Origin: an uncultured Oscillospiraceae bacterium
Lineage (GTDB): Bacteria > Bacillota > Clostridia > Oscillospirales > Acutalibacteraceae
NCBI GenBank assembly: GCA_900544715.1
Contig: UQWL01000004.1
Coordinates: 124,001-188,000 of the forward strand
Reading direction: 5' to 3'
Length of the DNA stretch: 64,000 bases
In this document: in pieces, positions 1 through 8,612 of the stretch
Layout of the letters: each line of letters opens with the position of its first letter
How positions within the stretch are numbered: the stretch's first letter is position 1
Notes under the pieces: model-generated
Seen by the model: only the letters and a program-made list of their open reading frames with translations
The model's database searches: none
What the model was told of the DNA's origin: nothing
Program-made: the position numbers and the translations under genes

Positions 1-1
1 C

Positions 2-358
2 ACGGTCGTCGCGCACGGCAAGGAGAAGATTACAAAGGAAATGGCGCTCAAGGCGTTCAACGACCACCCGCGTATCCGCGTTGTCTCCACGGACGAGGGC
101 TTCCTCGGCAACGCGTCGCTCTTCAAATATGCGCGCGACCTCGGTAACCCGCGCGGCGATATGTATGAGATCGCCCTGTGGGAGGATAGCATCGTGGAAA
201 CCGGCGACGACATCATGTTCGCCATCAACATCCCGCAGGAGAGCGTGACCATCCCGGAAACGATGGACGGCGTGCGCGCCTGCATGGGCATGCAGACGGA
301 CCGTGATTCCGGCACCGCTGAAACAAACCGCTATTTGGGGATTGGAAAATGGAAGTAA
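2..358 (+). CDS. glyceraldehyde-3-phosphate dehydrogenase, archaeal (type II) class, C-terminal part
   Basis: The frame is open from the left edge of the window, so this is the last 118 residues of a longer gene whose start is not seen. The visible end resembles type II (archaeal-class) phosphorylating GAPDH: a YARDLG-PRGD-YEIALWEDS stretch followed by PQESVTIPETMDGVRA and a short tail ending EKTN-like (AETNRYLGIGKWK). In bacterial class I GAPDH the C-terminus looks different. The enzyme would convert glyceraldehyde-3-phosphate to 1,3-bisphosphoglycerate. Its stop overlaps the start of a phosphoglycerate kinase of archaeal type by 10 bases, so the pair forms one glycolytic unit. The assignment rests on the C-terminal segment only; the catalytic Cys lies outside the window. 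Confidence 0.8.
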   Translation, partial: TVVAHGKEKITKEMALKAFNDHPRIRVVSTDEGFLGNASLFKYARDLGNPRGDMYEIALWEDSIVETGDDIMFAINIPQESVTIPETMDGVRACMGMQTDRDSGTAETNRYLGIGKWK

Positions 359-1605
359 AAATGACGCCGCTGGACGGCATGGACGTAGCAGGCAAGCGGG
401 TGCTGCTGCGCCTTGATATCAATTCGCCCATCGACCCGCAGACAAAACGGATCGTCAATGATAATCGCATAAAAAAGAGCCTGCCGACGCTGCGCTACCT
501 GCTCGACGGCGGCGCGAAGGTGGCGATCATCGCCCATCAGGGCGATACGCTCGATTATCAAAATCTGATCCCGCTCAAAGAGCACGCGGAGAAGCTCACC
601 GCCCTCTCCGGGCGCGAGGTCAAATATATCGACGACGTGTGCGGCCCCGCCGCATGCGAAGCGGTCAACGCGCTGCGGGAGGGGGAGTGCATCCTGCTCG
701 GCAACCTGCGCTACCTCTGCGAGGAGATCAGCGGCTTTGAAAAGGAAGTCAAGCTCCAGCCTTCCGAAATGCTCGATACCTGGCTTGTGCGCACGCTTGC
801 GCCGCTGTTTGACCTCTATGTCAACGACGCGTTCTCTGCCGCGCACCGCAACTGCCCGAGCATGACCGCTTTTCAGCAGGTGCTGCCCACGGCGGCCGGC
901 TTTCTGCTCTTTGATGAATACAAGGCGCTCTATCATGTTTTGCATGGGGCCAAAAAGCCCGCGGTTTTCGTGCTCGGCGGCGCGAAGATTTCCGACGCCT
1001 TTGGCATGATGGAGGCCGTGTGCGCCAACGGCACGGCGGATAAAATCCTCGCCTGCGGCGTAACCGGGCAGGTGATGCTGCTCGCACAGGGCGTAAAGCT
1101 TGGCAATACGACGGAGGACTTTTTGAAGGCGCGTGACCTCTGGTGCTTCGTTGAGCAGGCGAAGGGGCTGCTCGGCCGCTTCCCTGATGTGTTCGAACTG
1201 CCGGTGGATCTCGCCTTCGAGCGGGACGGTAAGCGCGAAGAGATCAAGGTGGAAGCCCTGCCCGCGGAGATATCCTTCTGCGACCTTGGCGCAAAGACGA
1301 TCGCGGCCTACAGCGCGGTCATCGCCCAAGCGGGCACGATTTTTGCCAACGGCCCGGCGGGCGTGTATGAAAACCCGCTGTTTGAAACGGGCACGCGCGC
1401 CATTTGGAACGCCGTGGCCAACGCGCCCGGCTATTCCGTCATCGGCGGGGGCGACACAGTCAGCTCCGCTACGAAGCTTGCTGATATCAAAAAGATCAAT
1501 TATGTTTGCACGGCGGGCGGCGCGATGGTGCGTTTCATGTCCGGCAAAAAGCTTGCGCTGGTGGCCGCGATGGAAGGCGCATATGAGCGCGAAAGGCAAT
1601 TATAA
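349..1605 (+). CDS. pgk: phosphoglycerate kinase, archaeal-type
   Basis: 418 residues, the usual PGK length. It transfers phosphate from 1,3-bisphosphoglycerate to ADP. The N-domain substrate region (VLLRLDINSPID, about 18-29), the hinge-side YVNDAFSAAHR motif (about 157-167) and the C-terminal nucleotide loop VIGGGDTVSSATKL (about 364-377) are visible. The forms YVNDAFSAAHRNCPS and VIGGGDTV match archaeal PGKs better than typical bacterial ones (GGGDSAAA), but this was judged by eye. The ATG overlaps the preceding GAPDH stop, implying translational coupling. A strong intrinsic terminator lies 28 bases after the stop. The pair may have come by transfer from archaea; no base-composition break is obvious. 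Confidence 0.9.
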   Translation: MEVKMTPLDGMDVAGKRVLLRLDINSPIDPQTKRIVNDNRIKKSLPTLRYLLDGGAKVAIIAHQGDTLDYQNLIPLKEHAEKLTALSGREVKYIDDVCGPAACEAVNALREGECILLGNLRYLCEEISGFEKEVKLQPSEMLDTWLVRTLAPLFDLYVNDAFSAAHRNCPSMTAFQQVLPTAAGFLLFDEYKALYHVLHGAKKPAVFVLGGAKISDAFGMMEAVCANGTADKILACGVTGQVMLLAQGVKLGNTTEDFLKARDLWCFVEQAKGLLGRFPDVFELPVDLAFERDGKREEIKVEALPAEISFCDLGAKTIAAYSAVIAQAGTIFANGPAGVYENPLFETGTRAIWNAVANAPGYSVIGGGDTVSSATKLADIKKINYVCTAGGAMVRFMSGKKLALVAAMEGAYERERQL

Positions 1606-1632
1606 AGGGAACTTCAAGGGAACTTCCTTTTG

Positions 1633-1665
1633 AACGGGCGGGTCTTGTAACCCCGCCCGTTTTGG
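1633..1665 (+). terminator. intrinsic terminator after pgk
   Basis: Arms AACGGGCGGG (1633-1642) and CCCGCCCGTT (1652-1661) flank a short loop and are followed by a T-rich stretch. It closes the GAPDH-PGK operon. Confidence 0.8.
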
Positions 1666-1716
1666 TTTAGAATCAAAGCGTGTGAGAAAGATGTTTTTGA
1701 AATGGAGGATTTTTCC

Positions 1717-2970
1717 ATGCTGCTGTCCTTTGGCTATGACAAAACAACCTTACAGTATAACGTTCCGGATGAAAATCTTCTCGGCGTCCTACTGCCGAAT
1801 GAAACGGTTGCCGCCCTCACCGGCGAGGCGGAGGTGCAGCGCGCGCTGCAAAACCCGATCGGCACGCCTCGGCTCAAGGATATTGTGCATCCAGGGGAAA
1901 AAATTGCCATCGTCACGAGCGATATCACCCGCCCCATGCCAACGTATGCTGTTCTGCCTTATGTGGCACAGGAGCTTGCGCTTGCGGGCGTGCGGGATGA
2001 GGATGTCACGATTGTGTTCGCATTGGGTATACACCGGGAAATGACGCCGGAGGAGATGCGGAAGGCGGCCGGAGAGGAGATGTACCGCCGTTTTACCTGC
2101 CGGAATGCGAGCAAGGACTATACGCACCTCGGTGTTTCCCAAAACGGTACGCCGATTGATATTTTTACGCCCGTCGCCGCGGCGGACCGCATTATTTGCC
2201 TGGGAAATATCGAATACCATTATTTCGCTGGCTACAGCGGCGGCTCCAAGGCCATCATGCCCGGCGTATCCACACACGACGCGATCCAGGCGAACCACAA
2301 GCGCATGGTGGATGAGCGCGCGCACGCGGGCAACCTCGATACGAACCCCGTGCGCATCGACATTGACGAGGTGGGATCCTTTGTCCACATTGATTTCATC
2401 GTCAACGTCGTGCTCGATGAACACAAGAAAATTCGACACTGCGTTGCGGGCCATTATATCGAAGCGCACCGCGCGGGCTGCCGCCTGCTCGATAAAATGT
2501 ATCAGGTAACAATTCCGGAAAAGGCGGATATTGTGATCACTTCGCCCGGCGGCTTCCCAAAGGATTTGAACCTCTATCAGGCGCAGAAGGCGCTCGACAA
2601 CGCCAAGCACGCTGTGCGCGACGGCGGTGTGATCGTCTGGCTCGCCGCGGCGGGCGAAGGCTTGGGCGAGGCCACGTTTGAAAAATGGATGCTGGGTCAC
2701 GAGAAGAGCCATGACATGATCGACCACATCAACCGTGAGTTTGAGCTCGGCGGGCATAAGGCTGCGGCGATTGCGATGGTGCTGGAAAAATGCCGTATTT
2801 TTTTCGTCAGCTCCCTTTCAGCGGATTTTGTGCGGAAGATCCACCTGGAGCCCTTTGCAACGCTTGACGATGCGATGGCGGAGGCTTTTTGCGCGATGGG
2901 GAAGGCCGCAAAGGTGCTCGCCATGCCCTATGGCGGATCAACGCTGCCGGTGCTGGCGGATCACGCATGA
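1717..2970 (+). CDS. larA: LarA-family nickel-dependent racemase
   Basis: 417 residues from the ATG at 1717, chosen because GGAGG at 1704-1708 sits 8 bases upstream; an ATG at 1702 in frame would place that site inside the gene. The LarA fold is clear: GIHREMTPEEM, then EYHYFAGYSGGSKAIMPGV and an ANHKRM segment. His106, His168, Lys178 and His194 keep exactly the spacing of Lactiplantibacillus LarA His108, His174, Lys184 and His200, which are the catalytic histidines and the residues binding the nickel-pincer (NPN) cofactor. It should racemise lactate or another 2-hydroxyacid. No larB, larC or larE cofactor genes are in the window. The family has several substrate classes, so lactate is not certain. 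Confidence 0.88.
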   Translation: MLLSFGYDKTTLQYNVPDENLLGVLLPNETVAALTGEAEVQRALQNPIGTPRLKDIVHPGEKIAIVTSDITRPMPTYAVLPYVAQELALAGVRDEDVTIVFALGIHREMTPEEMRKAAGEEMYRRFTCRNASKDYTHLGVSQNGTPIDIFTPVAAADRIICLGNIEYHYFAGYSGGSKAIMPGVSTHDAIQANHKRMVDERAHAGNLDTNPVRIDIDEVGSFVHIDFIVNVVLDEHKKIRHCVAGHYIEAHRAGCRLLDKMYQVTIPEKADIVITSPGGFPKDLNLYQAQKALDNAKHAVRDGGVIVWLAAAGEGLGEATFEKWMLGHEKSHDMIDHINREFELGGHKAAAIAMVLEKCRIFFVSSLSADFVRKIHLEPFATLDDAMAEAFCAMGKAAKVLAMPYGGSTLPVLADHA

Positions 2971-3022
2971 CAGGGCTGTTCACGAGCAGGGGCGATAGGC
3001 ATTATGCGGATCGTTGTATATG

Positions 3023-3060
3023 GCAGGCGGTTCAAACGCGTTTGAACCGCCTGCTTTTTT
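3023..3060 (+). terminator. intrinsic terminator after larA
   Basis: A perfect inverted repeat with arms GCAGGCGGTTCAAACG and its complement (3023-3054), then six T (3055-3060). It ends the larA transcript. Confidence 0.9.
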
Positions 3061-3174
3061 AAGAATAGATCGACTACTCATTTGGAAAGGAATAAAGCCG
3101 GCTTTTCGTCACATAATCTGCTATGGCGATGGAATCCAGTTCTGTTTTTTCGCTTTGCGCGGCAGAATTTGGAT

Positions 3175-3244
3175 TTGACAATCGGATGCACGATATGATA
3201 TTATTCATAAAAAGTCTGCATTTCTTCTAACTTTTATGTATAAT
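3175..3244 (+). promoter_or_regulatory. promoter region of the symporter-GH2 operon
   Basis: TTGACA (3175-3180) is followed after 18 bases by TATTAT (3199-3204). A second -10-like TATAAT lies at 3239-3244 without a clear -35. The 319-base gap 2971-3289 otherwise holds only the larA terminator; no operator dyad was recognised. Confidence 0.5.
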
Positions 3245-3289
3245 TATATAACGGAAATGTAGCTTATCCCAACAAAAGGAGAAAATCGC

Positions 3290-4732
3290 ATGAAACAGCA
3301 CCGTACCAGATCAGATTCCTTCGGCCCACGCGACAAAATCGGCTATATGATGGGGGATTTCGGCTGCAACATGTCGTTTCAGCTCGTCAGCTCCTATGCC
3401 ATGATTTATTTTACCCAGGGCATGGGCCTGACGCTTGGCTCTTGGGCCGTGATCGTCGTGTTGGCGAAAATTTTCGACGCGATCAACGATCCGATCATCG
3501 GCGCGTTGGTGGACCGGCGCAAGCCTTCAAAGAGCGGCAAATTTAGGCCGTGGATTTTTTACAGCTCCTTTGCCATCCTGCTGACCACCACGCTGTTTTT
3601 CATTGATATCCGTGCGCTTACCTATGGGCTGCGGTTTGCCTATTGCCTGATTATGTATTGCCTCTGGTCGATCGCCTACACGGCGGCAAACGTCCCCTAT
3701 GGTTCTCTCAACGCTGTTTTGACGGACGATATCGCGCAGCGCGCATCGCTATCTTCTCTGCGCAGCATCGGCGCAGGGCTTGCGGTGCTGCCGATCATGA
3801 TCCTCATGCCCAAGCTGATTTATGGCGAGAAGGATGCGGCCACCGGCATCTCGCCGATTCTGCCCGAGCGCTTTGTATGGATCGCCCTGGGCGCGGGGCT
3901 GATTGGGCTGATAGGCTTTATGATGCTCTATTTCCTAACGCATGAGCGCATTGCATCCACGGAGAAGGCGCAGGCCAAATACGAATTTAAAACGGCGCTC
4001 AAGGCGTTTATGAAGAATCGCCCCGCGATCGGCATGTGCCTTGCCTCTTTCGCCCAGCTTGCCTGTTTTATGACGATCATGACGATGTTCCAATATGTGT
4101 TCCAGGTTTATTTCAAGAATACGGACATGATTATTCTGGGCAGCGTTATCACCTCCCTGCCGATGGTCTTGCTCATCCCCTTTGTTTCAAAGCTCACCAA
4201 GCGGTTTGGCAAAAAGGAGATGTCCGTCTGGCCGATGATTGGTGCAATCGTCATTTTGCTGGTGATGCTCTTCGTTGATTTCCCGCGCAATGAAACGGGC
4301 GGCTGGATCTATTTGGCGCTCATGGGGATTGCTAATGGCTGCACAGGGCTCTTTACGCTTGCAACCTGGTCGTTCGTTGCAGATGCGGTGGATTATCAGG
4401 AGTTGCAGACCGGCCGCCGCGAGGAGGGAACGGTTTACGCTATCTATTCCTTTGTGCGTAAGGTTGCGCAGGCGGTCTGCCAAGGCATGATGGCCCTGCT
4501 GCTTGCGGCTGTCGGCTTCGATACGGAGAACGTGGTGGCCACCACCGATCAGGCGGCGCACAATGTGATGCGGCTGTCTATCTGGCTACCGTTGGTGGGC
4601 GCTGTACTCATGTTCCTCGCGTTAATGTTCATCTACAATCTGGATAAAAAGAAAACCATTGAGATGTCGGAGCGCCTCAAAGGTGTACACCGTGGCGAAA
4701 TGGAAACTGAATCAATTGAAGAAATCCAATAA
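3290..4732 (+). CDS. glycoside:cation symporter, GPH/MelB family (MFS)
   Basis: 480 residues, typical of the glycoside-pentoside-hexuronide:cation symporter family, which imports sugars with Na+ or H+. The start has AAAGGAG 6-10 bases upstream. Visible hallmarks are the N-terminal DKIGYMMGDFGCNMSF segment, the DAINDPIIGALVDRRK loop (the family's D-x-x-x-DP-hinge) and the central PYGSLNAVLTDD region, with about twelve hydrophobic segments. The GH2 glycosidase 50 bases downstream shares the transcript, so the imported substrate is probably a beta-galactoside or beta-glucuronide that the enzyme then cleaves. The exact sugar cannot be read from sequence. Confidence 0.85.
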   Translation: MKQHRTRSDSFGPRDKIGYMMGDFGCNMSFQLVSSYAMIYFTQGMGLTLGSWAVIVVLAKIFDAINDPIIGALVDRRKPSKSGKFRPWIFYSSFAILLTTTLFFIDIRALTYGLRFAYCLIMYCLWSIAYTAANVPYGSLNAVLTDDIAQRASLSSLRSIGAGLAVLPIMILMPKLIYGEKDAATGISPILPERFVWIALGAGLIGLIGFMMLYFLTHERIASTEKAQAKYEFKTALKAFMKNRPAIGMCLASFAQLACFMTIMTMFQYVFQVYFKNTDMIILGSVITSLPMVLLIPFVSKLTKRFGKKEMSVWPMIGAIVILLVMLFVDFPRNETGGWIYLALMGIANGCTGLFTLATWSFVADAVDYQELQTGRREEGTVYAIYSFVRKVAQAVCQGMMALLLAAVGFDTENVVATTDQAAHNVMRLSIWLPLVGAVLMFLALMFIYNLDKKKTIEMSERLKGVHRGEMETESIEEIQ

Positions 4733-4782
4733 AACATCTCTCAAACCAGCGCAATCATTTATGACAGAAGGAGAACCACACT

Positions 4783-6945
4783 ATGAGAAAAACGATATCG
4801 CTCAATGAGGGCTGGGATTTTCAAAAGCAAGGTGAAACAATGCCGGTGGACCTGCCGCATTGCTGGAATGCTGTGGATGGGCAGGAGGGCGCGGATTACT
4901 ACCGCGGCGAATGCATTTATACGCGGCCGCTGCCGGAAACATCCGGGATCACCTATCTGGAAATCGGCGCCGCCAATTCGGTGGCCTCTGTGTCGGTCAA
5001 TGGCAAACTGGCCGGCACGCATAAAGGCGGCTATTCGCTCTTCCGCTTTGATTTGACTTCCTATCTCAATGCGGGCGGGCCGAATAGCGTTACCATCGCC
5101 GTGGATAACAGCGATTTTGAGGATGTGTATCCCAGCAACGCGGATTTCACGTTTTATGGCGGGCTCTATCGCGGCGTTAATCTGATTACCGGGCTGGATC
5201 AATGCCATTTCAGCCTGAAAGCAGGGCTTTGCGGCGTGTATGCGGACGCCTCCGTCCGGGGGAATACCGGCGTGCTGCACATCGAGCCGCATATTGAGGG
5301 GGATAGAAGCGGTGTAACAGCCATCTATAGCATACTGAATCGGGAAGGCGAAGCCGTGGCAGAGCGGGAAGCGGAGGCGGGCGAGGAGCTCACCATAGAG
5401 CTTGCTGCCCCCATCTTGTGGGATGGGCTTGAAAACCCCTATCTCTACACCGTGCGCGCCGCGTTGCTGCGCGGCGGCGAGGAGATCGATGCAGTGGCAA
5501 CCCGCGTCGGCTTCCGCACCATATCGTTTGACAGCGAAAAGGGCTGTTTCCTGAATGGAAAGCAGATCAAATTAAAGGGCGTTTCCCGGCATCAGGATCG
5601 CTATCATATGGGCAATGCGCTCACGGAAAAGGAGCACCGGGAGGATCTCGCTCTCATCCGCGAGGTCGGGGCAAATTCGATTCGCCTTGCGCATTACCAG
5701 CAGGATCAAAGGTTCTACGACGCATGCGACGAAATGGGCTTTTTGGTTTGGGCGGAGGTACCTGTCATCTCTCACTTTGTCGACGCCAAATTTGAAAACG
5801 CAAAGCAGCAGCTCACGGAACTGATCACGCAGAATAAAAGCCACCCCTGCATCTATTGCTGGGGTGTGCAGAATGAGATCACCATGAGCGGCAAAACCAA
5901 ATCGTTGGAGCAGGGCATCCGCGCGCTCAACGATCTGGCGCACCGGCTTGATCCCACCAGGCCCTCCACCTCCGCGCAGGTGATGATGTGCGGCATCTCC
6001 TCGCCGATGAACCGGATTACCGATTTGCAGGGCTATAACCTGTATTTCGGCTGGTATGTGCAAACCTATCACGCGATCGACCAATGGTTGGATCAATTTC
6101 ATAAAGCATACCCGGGGATCAAGCTTTGCCTCTCTGAATACGGCGCGGAGGGGATTGTAAAATACCAGGCTGAGCAGGGCGTGCAGGGGGATTACAGCGA
6201 ATCCTATCAGGCCCGGTTCCATGAGCACTATGCCCGTGCAATCGCCGAACGGGAGTGGCTCTGGGGCAGCTATGTATGGAATATGTTTGATTTTGGCGCC
6301 GCTAACCGCGACGAGGGCGGCGTGAAGGGGCGCAATAACAAAGGGCTCGTAACGATCGACCGCAAAACGCGCAAGGATAGCTTTTATGTCTACAAGGCCT
6401 TCTGGTCAGACGAGCCGTTTGTACATATCGGCGGCGAGCGGTATGTGGACCGCGTGATCGGCGAAACAACGGTTCCGGTTTACAGCAACCTGCCGGAGGT
6501 AACGCTAACAGTGAACGGCGAGCGCATCACAAAGCCGTGCGACCGGGTCGTGTATTTTGAAAACATTCCCGTAGCCGCGGGGGAGGCAGTGATTACCGCT
6601 GAAGCGGGCGGCTGCACGCACGCCATCCGGATTCACGGCGTGGCGGAGGAAAACCCGGCTTATAAAATGCAGGGGGATTCCGGGTCGTTCGTCAAGAATT
6701 GGTTTGTCAACACGGATGGCAAACGGAACACCGATTATTTTTCAATCGACGACAGGGTGGGCGCACTGCTGAAAAGCAAGGATGTACAGTCCCTGATCCG
6801 GATGGGCCTCGGCTCGCGGAAGGTGCCCTCCATTTTGTTCACGATCGCCAAGCCTTTCCGCGTGCGGACGCTGCTGAAGCTCATCAAGCTGGAGGACGGG
6901 ATGAAGGAGATTGCGGATCAATATTTGCAAACGATCCATAAATAG
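4783..6945 (+). CDS. glycoside hydrolase family 2 (beta-galactosidase-like)
   Basis: 720 residues, without a signal peptide, so cytoplasmic. Domain order is a jelly-roll sugar-binding domain (about 1-140), an immunoglobulin-like domain (about 145-245), then the TIM barrel (about 255-560) and a C-terminal beta domain. The acid/base Glu365 lies in WGVQNEIT and the nucleophile Glu452 in CLSEYGAEG, the two GH2 catalytic motifs. KGVSRHQD is the barrel entry motif. NKGLVTIDRKTRKD resembles bacterial beta-galactosidases of this family; beta-glucuronidase activity is the main alternative. It lies 50 bases after the GPH symporter and ends at a strong terminator. The last ~70 residues (FVKNWFVNTDGKRNTDYFSIDD) form an extra tail. 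Confidence 0.88.
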   Translation: MRKTISLNEGWDFQKQGETMPVDLPHCWNAVDGQEGADYYRGECIYTRPLPETSGITYLEIGAANSVASVSVNGKLAGTHKGGYSLFRFDLTSYLNAGGPNSVTIAVDNSDFEDVYPSNADFTFYGGLYRGVNLITGLDQCHFSLKAGLCGVYADASVRGNTGVLHIEPHIEGDRSGVTAIYSILNREGEAVAEREAEAGEELTIELAAPILWDGLENPYLYTVRAALLRGGEEIDAVATRVGFRTISFDSEKGCFLNGKQIKLKGVSRHQDRYHMGNALTEKEHREDLALIREVGANSIRLAHYQQDQRFYDACDEMGFLVWAEVPVISHFVDAKFENAKQQLTELITQNKSHPCIYCWGVQNEITMSGKTKSLEQGIRALNDLAHRLDPTRPSTSAQVMMCGISSPMNRITDLQGYNLYFGWYVQTYHAIDQWLDQFHKAYPGIKLCLSEYGAEGIVKYQAEQGVQGDYSESYQARFHEHYARAIAEREWLWGSYVWNMFDFGAANRDEGGVKGRNNKGLVTIDRKTRKDSFYVYKAFWSDEPFVHIGGERYVDRVIGETTVPVYSNLPEVTLTVNGERITKPCDRVVYFENIPVAAGEAVITAEAGGCTHAIRIHGVAEENPAYKMQGDSGSFVKNWFVNTDGKRNTDYFSIDDRVGALLKSKDVQSLIRMGLGSRKVPSILFTIAKPFRVRTLLKLIKLEDGMKEIADQYLQTIHK

Positions 6946-6970
6946 CATAGATGTACGCCCGAATGAGGCT

Positions 6971-7007
6971 GCCGCAAAATGAAAAGCATTTTGCGGCGTC
7001 TTTTTTT
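6971..7007 (+). terminator. intrinsic terminator after the GH2 gene
   Basis: Arms GCCGCAAAATG (6971-6981) and CATTTTGCGGC (6987-6997), loop AAAAG, then seven T at 7001-7007. Its arms resemble those of the hairpins at 48356 and 55388. Confidence 0.88.
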
Positions 7008-7210
7008 ACTGCGCATATTCGTCCGTTTTATTTGGATACCGGTTTTGAAAAAACAAAAGGATCTGTTGTAACCCAATCGGCCAGCGCATAGATTTGGAAC
7101 AGGATATTTTCAGAACAAGCGAATCCAGCCTGCCTGGCAGCGCATGTGGCAGTGATAGCCCGCAGTGCTGTGATTTCAGAATCCCATCGTAAGAAAGGAA
7201 TGGTATCCAA

Positions 7211-8467
7211 ATGAAAATGAACCGAATGTTGTCCCTGTGTATGGCCGCAGCGCTTTTGGTCTCGATGAGCCTTCCGGCGCTCGCGGCGGAAACGCCGCTC
7301 GAAATCCCGCAGCGCGTGATCTCGGAAGAAGAAATCCTTGCGGCGGCACAGCCGCAGGATGCTGTGCCCAAAGATCCGCAGATGGTCAAGGATGGCAACC
7401 TGCCGGTGTCAATCAACGCCAAGGCCGCCGTTTTGATGGATGCATCGACCAAAAAGGTGCTGATGGCCTACCATGAGCATGAAAAGCTGCCACCCGCGAG
7501 CGTGACGAAAATTATGACACTCCTGCTTGTGATGGAAGCGCTCGATGCGGGTAAGATATCATTGACCGATAAGGTGACTGCCAGCGCCGCTGCGGCGGGC
7601 AAGGGCGGCTCTCAAATCTGGCTCAAGGAAGGGGAGGTCATGACGGTTGATGAGCTTTTGAAGGCCACCGCCGTCGGCTCTGCAAATGATGCCTGCGTTG
7701 CTTTGGCGGAGCTTTTGGCAGGCAGCGAGGAAGTGTTCGTCTCCATGTGCAACGAGCGCGCGTCCCAGCTCGGCATGAAGGATACGTATTTTGAAAACTG
7801 TACGGGCCTGGACGATTCCGCGCAGAACCATGTGACCTCCGCTTATGATATCGCCCTGATGAGCGCGGAATTGATTAAGCATGAGCGCATTCAGAACTAC
7901 ACGACGATCTGGATGGACAGCCTGCGCGGCGGCAAGACGGAGCTTGTGAATACCAACAAGATGGTTCGCTTTTTTAAGGGCACGACCGGGCTGAAAACCG
8001 GCACGACCAGCAAGGCTGGGCACTGCCTTTCCGCCACGGCCAAGCGCGACGGCACGCATCTGATCGCCGTCGTCCTCGGCAGCGATACGGGCGCGCTGCG
8101 TTTTGAGGCGGCAAAAGCCATGCTCAATTGGGGGTTTGCAAACTGGGCGGTCGTCACGCCGAAGGTGGATGCTTCCGCCATCGCGGACGTAACGATCCTG
8201 CATGGCCTGCAAAACACCGTAAAGCCTGTTGTGCCCGCCGCGCAGCCGGTGCTGATCCCGAAGGGGAAGGAAGCGGAGATCACGCAGAAGGTGGAGCTTG
8301 CCGCAAATGTGGAAGCGCCGGTTGAAAAAGGGCAGGTGCTCGGCAGCGTTACATTGATGCTCGGGGAGGAAGAACTCGGCAAATTCAATTTGACTGCGGC
8401 TGAGGCGGTGGGAAGGCTCACCTTCGGGCAGGCATTTCTGCGCCTGCTGCGCTCTTTAGCCGCTTAA
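7211..8467 (+). CDS. D-alanyl-D-alanine carboxypeptidase (PBP5/DacF class)
   Basis: 418 residues. An N-terminal signal peptide of about 26 residues ends in PALAAE. The serine-peptidase S11 triads are all present: SVTK with Ser97 and Lys100, SAN at 157-159, and KTG at 262-264. It trims the terminal D-Ala from peptidoglycan pentapeptides outside the membrane. The C-terminal ~130 residues match the beta-rich PBP5_C domain, and the last residues (AFLRLLRSLAA) could form the membrane-anchoring amphipathic helix. AAAGGAATGG lies just before the ATG. It is apparently monocistronic. Which of the dac paralogues it is cannot be decided. Confidence 0.9.
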   Translation: MKMNRMLSLCMAAALLVSMSLPALAAETPLEIPQRVISEEEILAAAQPQDAVPKDPQMVKDGNLPVSINAKAAVLMDASTKKVLMAYHEHEKLPPASVTKIMTLLLVMEALDAGKISLTDKVTASAAAAGKGGSQIWLKEGEVMTVDELLKATAVGSANDACVALAELLAGSEEVFVSMCNERASQLGMKDTYFENCTGLDDSAQNHVTSAYDIALMSAELIKHERIQNYTTIWMDSLRGGKTELVNTNKMVRFFKGTTGLKTGTTSKAGHCLSATAKRDGTHLIAVVLGSDTGALRFEAAKAMLNWGFANWAVVTPKVDASAIADVTILHGLQNTVKPVVPAAQPVLIPKGKEAEITQKVELAANVEAPVEKGQVLGSVTLMLGEEELGKFNLTAAEAVGRLTFGQAFLRLLRSLAA

Positions 8468-8519
8468 CGGCTTAGCGTGAAAAAAGGTGTGAATTTATTT
8501 TGAAAAATTTCGGATGGAC

Positions 8520-8548
8520 TTGCAATCATACGGCCAATCATGTAGAAT
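8520..8548 (+). promoter_or_regulatory. promoter of pgi
   Basis: TTGCAA (8520-8525), 17-base spacer, TAGAAT (8543-8548), about 65 bases before the pgi start. Confidence 0.5.
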
Positions 8549-8612
8549 GATATCAAACAAAAATGTGAAAAGCACCACAAGATGTGGGGGCCGAAGGAAA
8601 GGGCAATCTGCA

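Noticed and set aside
331..1599. A 422-codon open frame on the minus strand opposite pgk
   Set aside because: It is exactly antisense to a well-conserved gene, has no family resemblance, and arises from the GC-rich third positions.
8514..8612. A longer N-terminus for glucose-6-phosphate isomerase
   Set aside because: The extra 33 codons cover the promoter and ribosome site, and PGI proteins start near MSIRLDD-type sequences.
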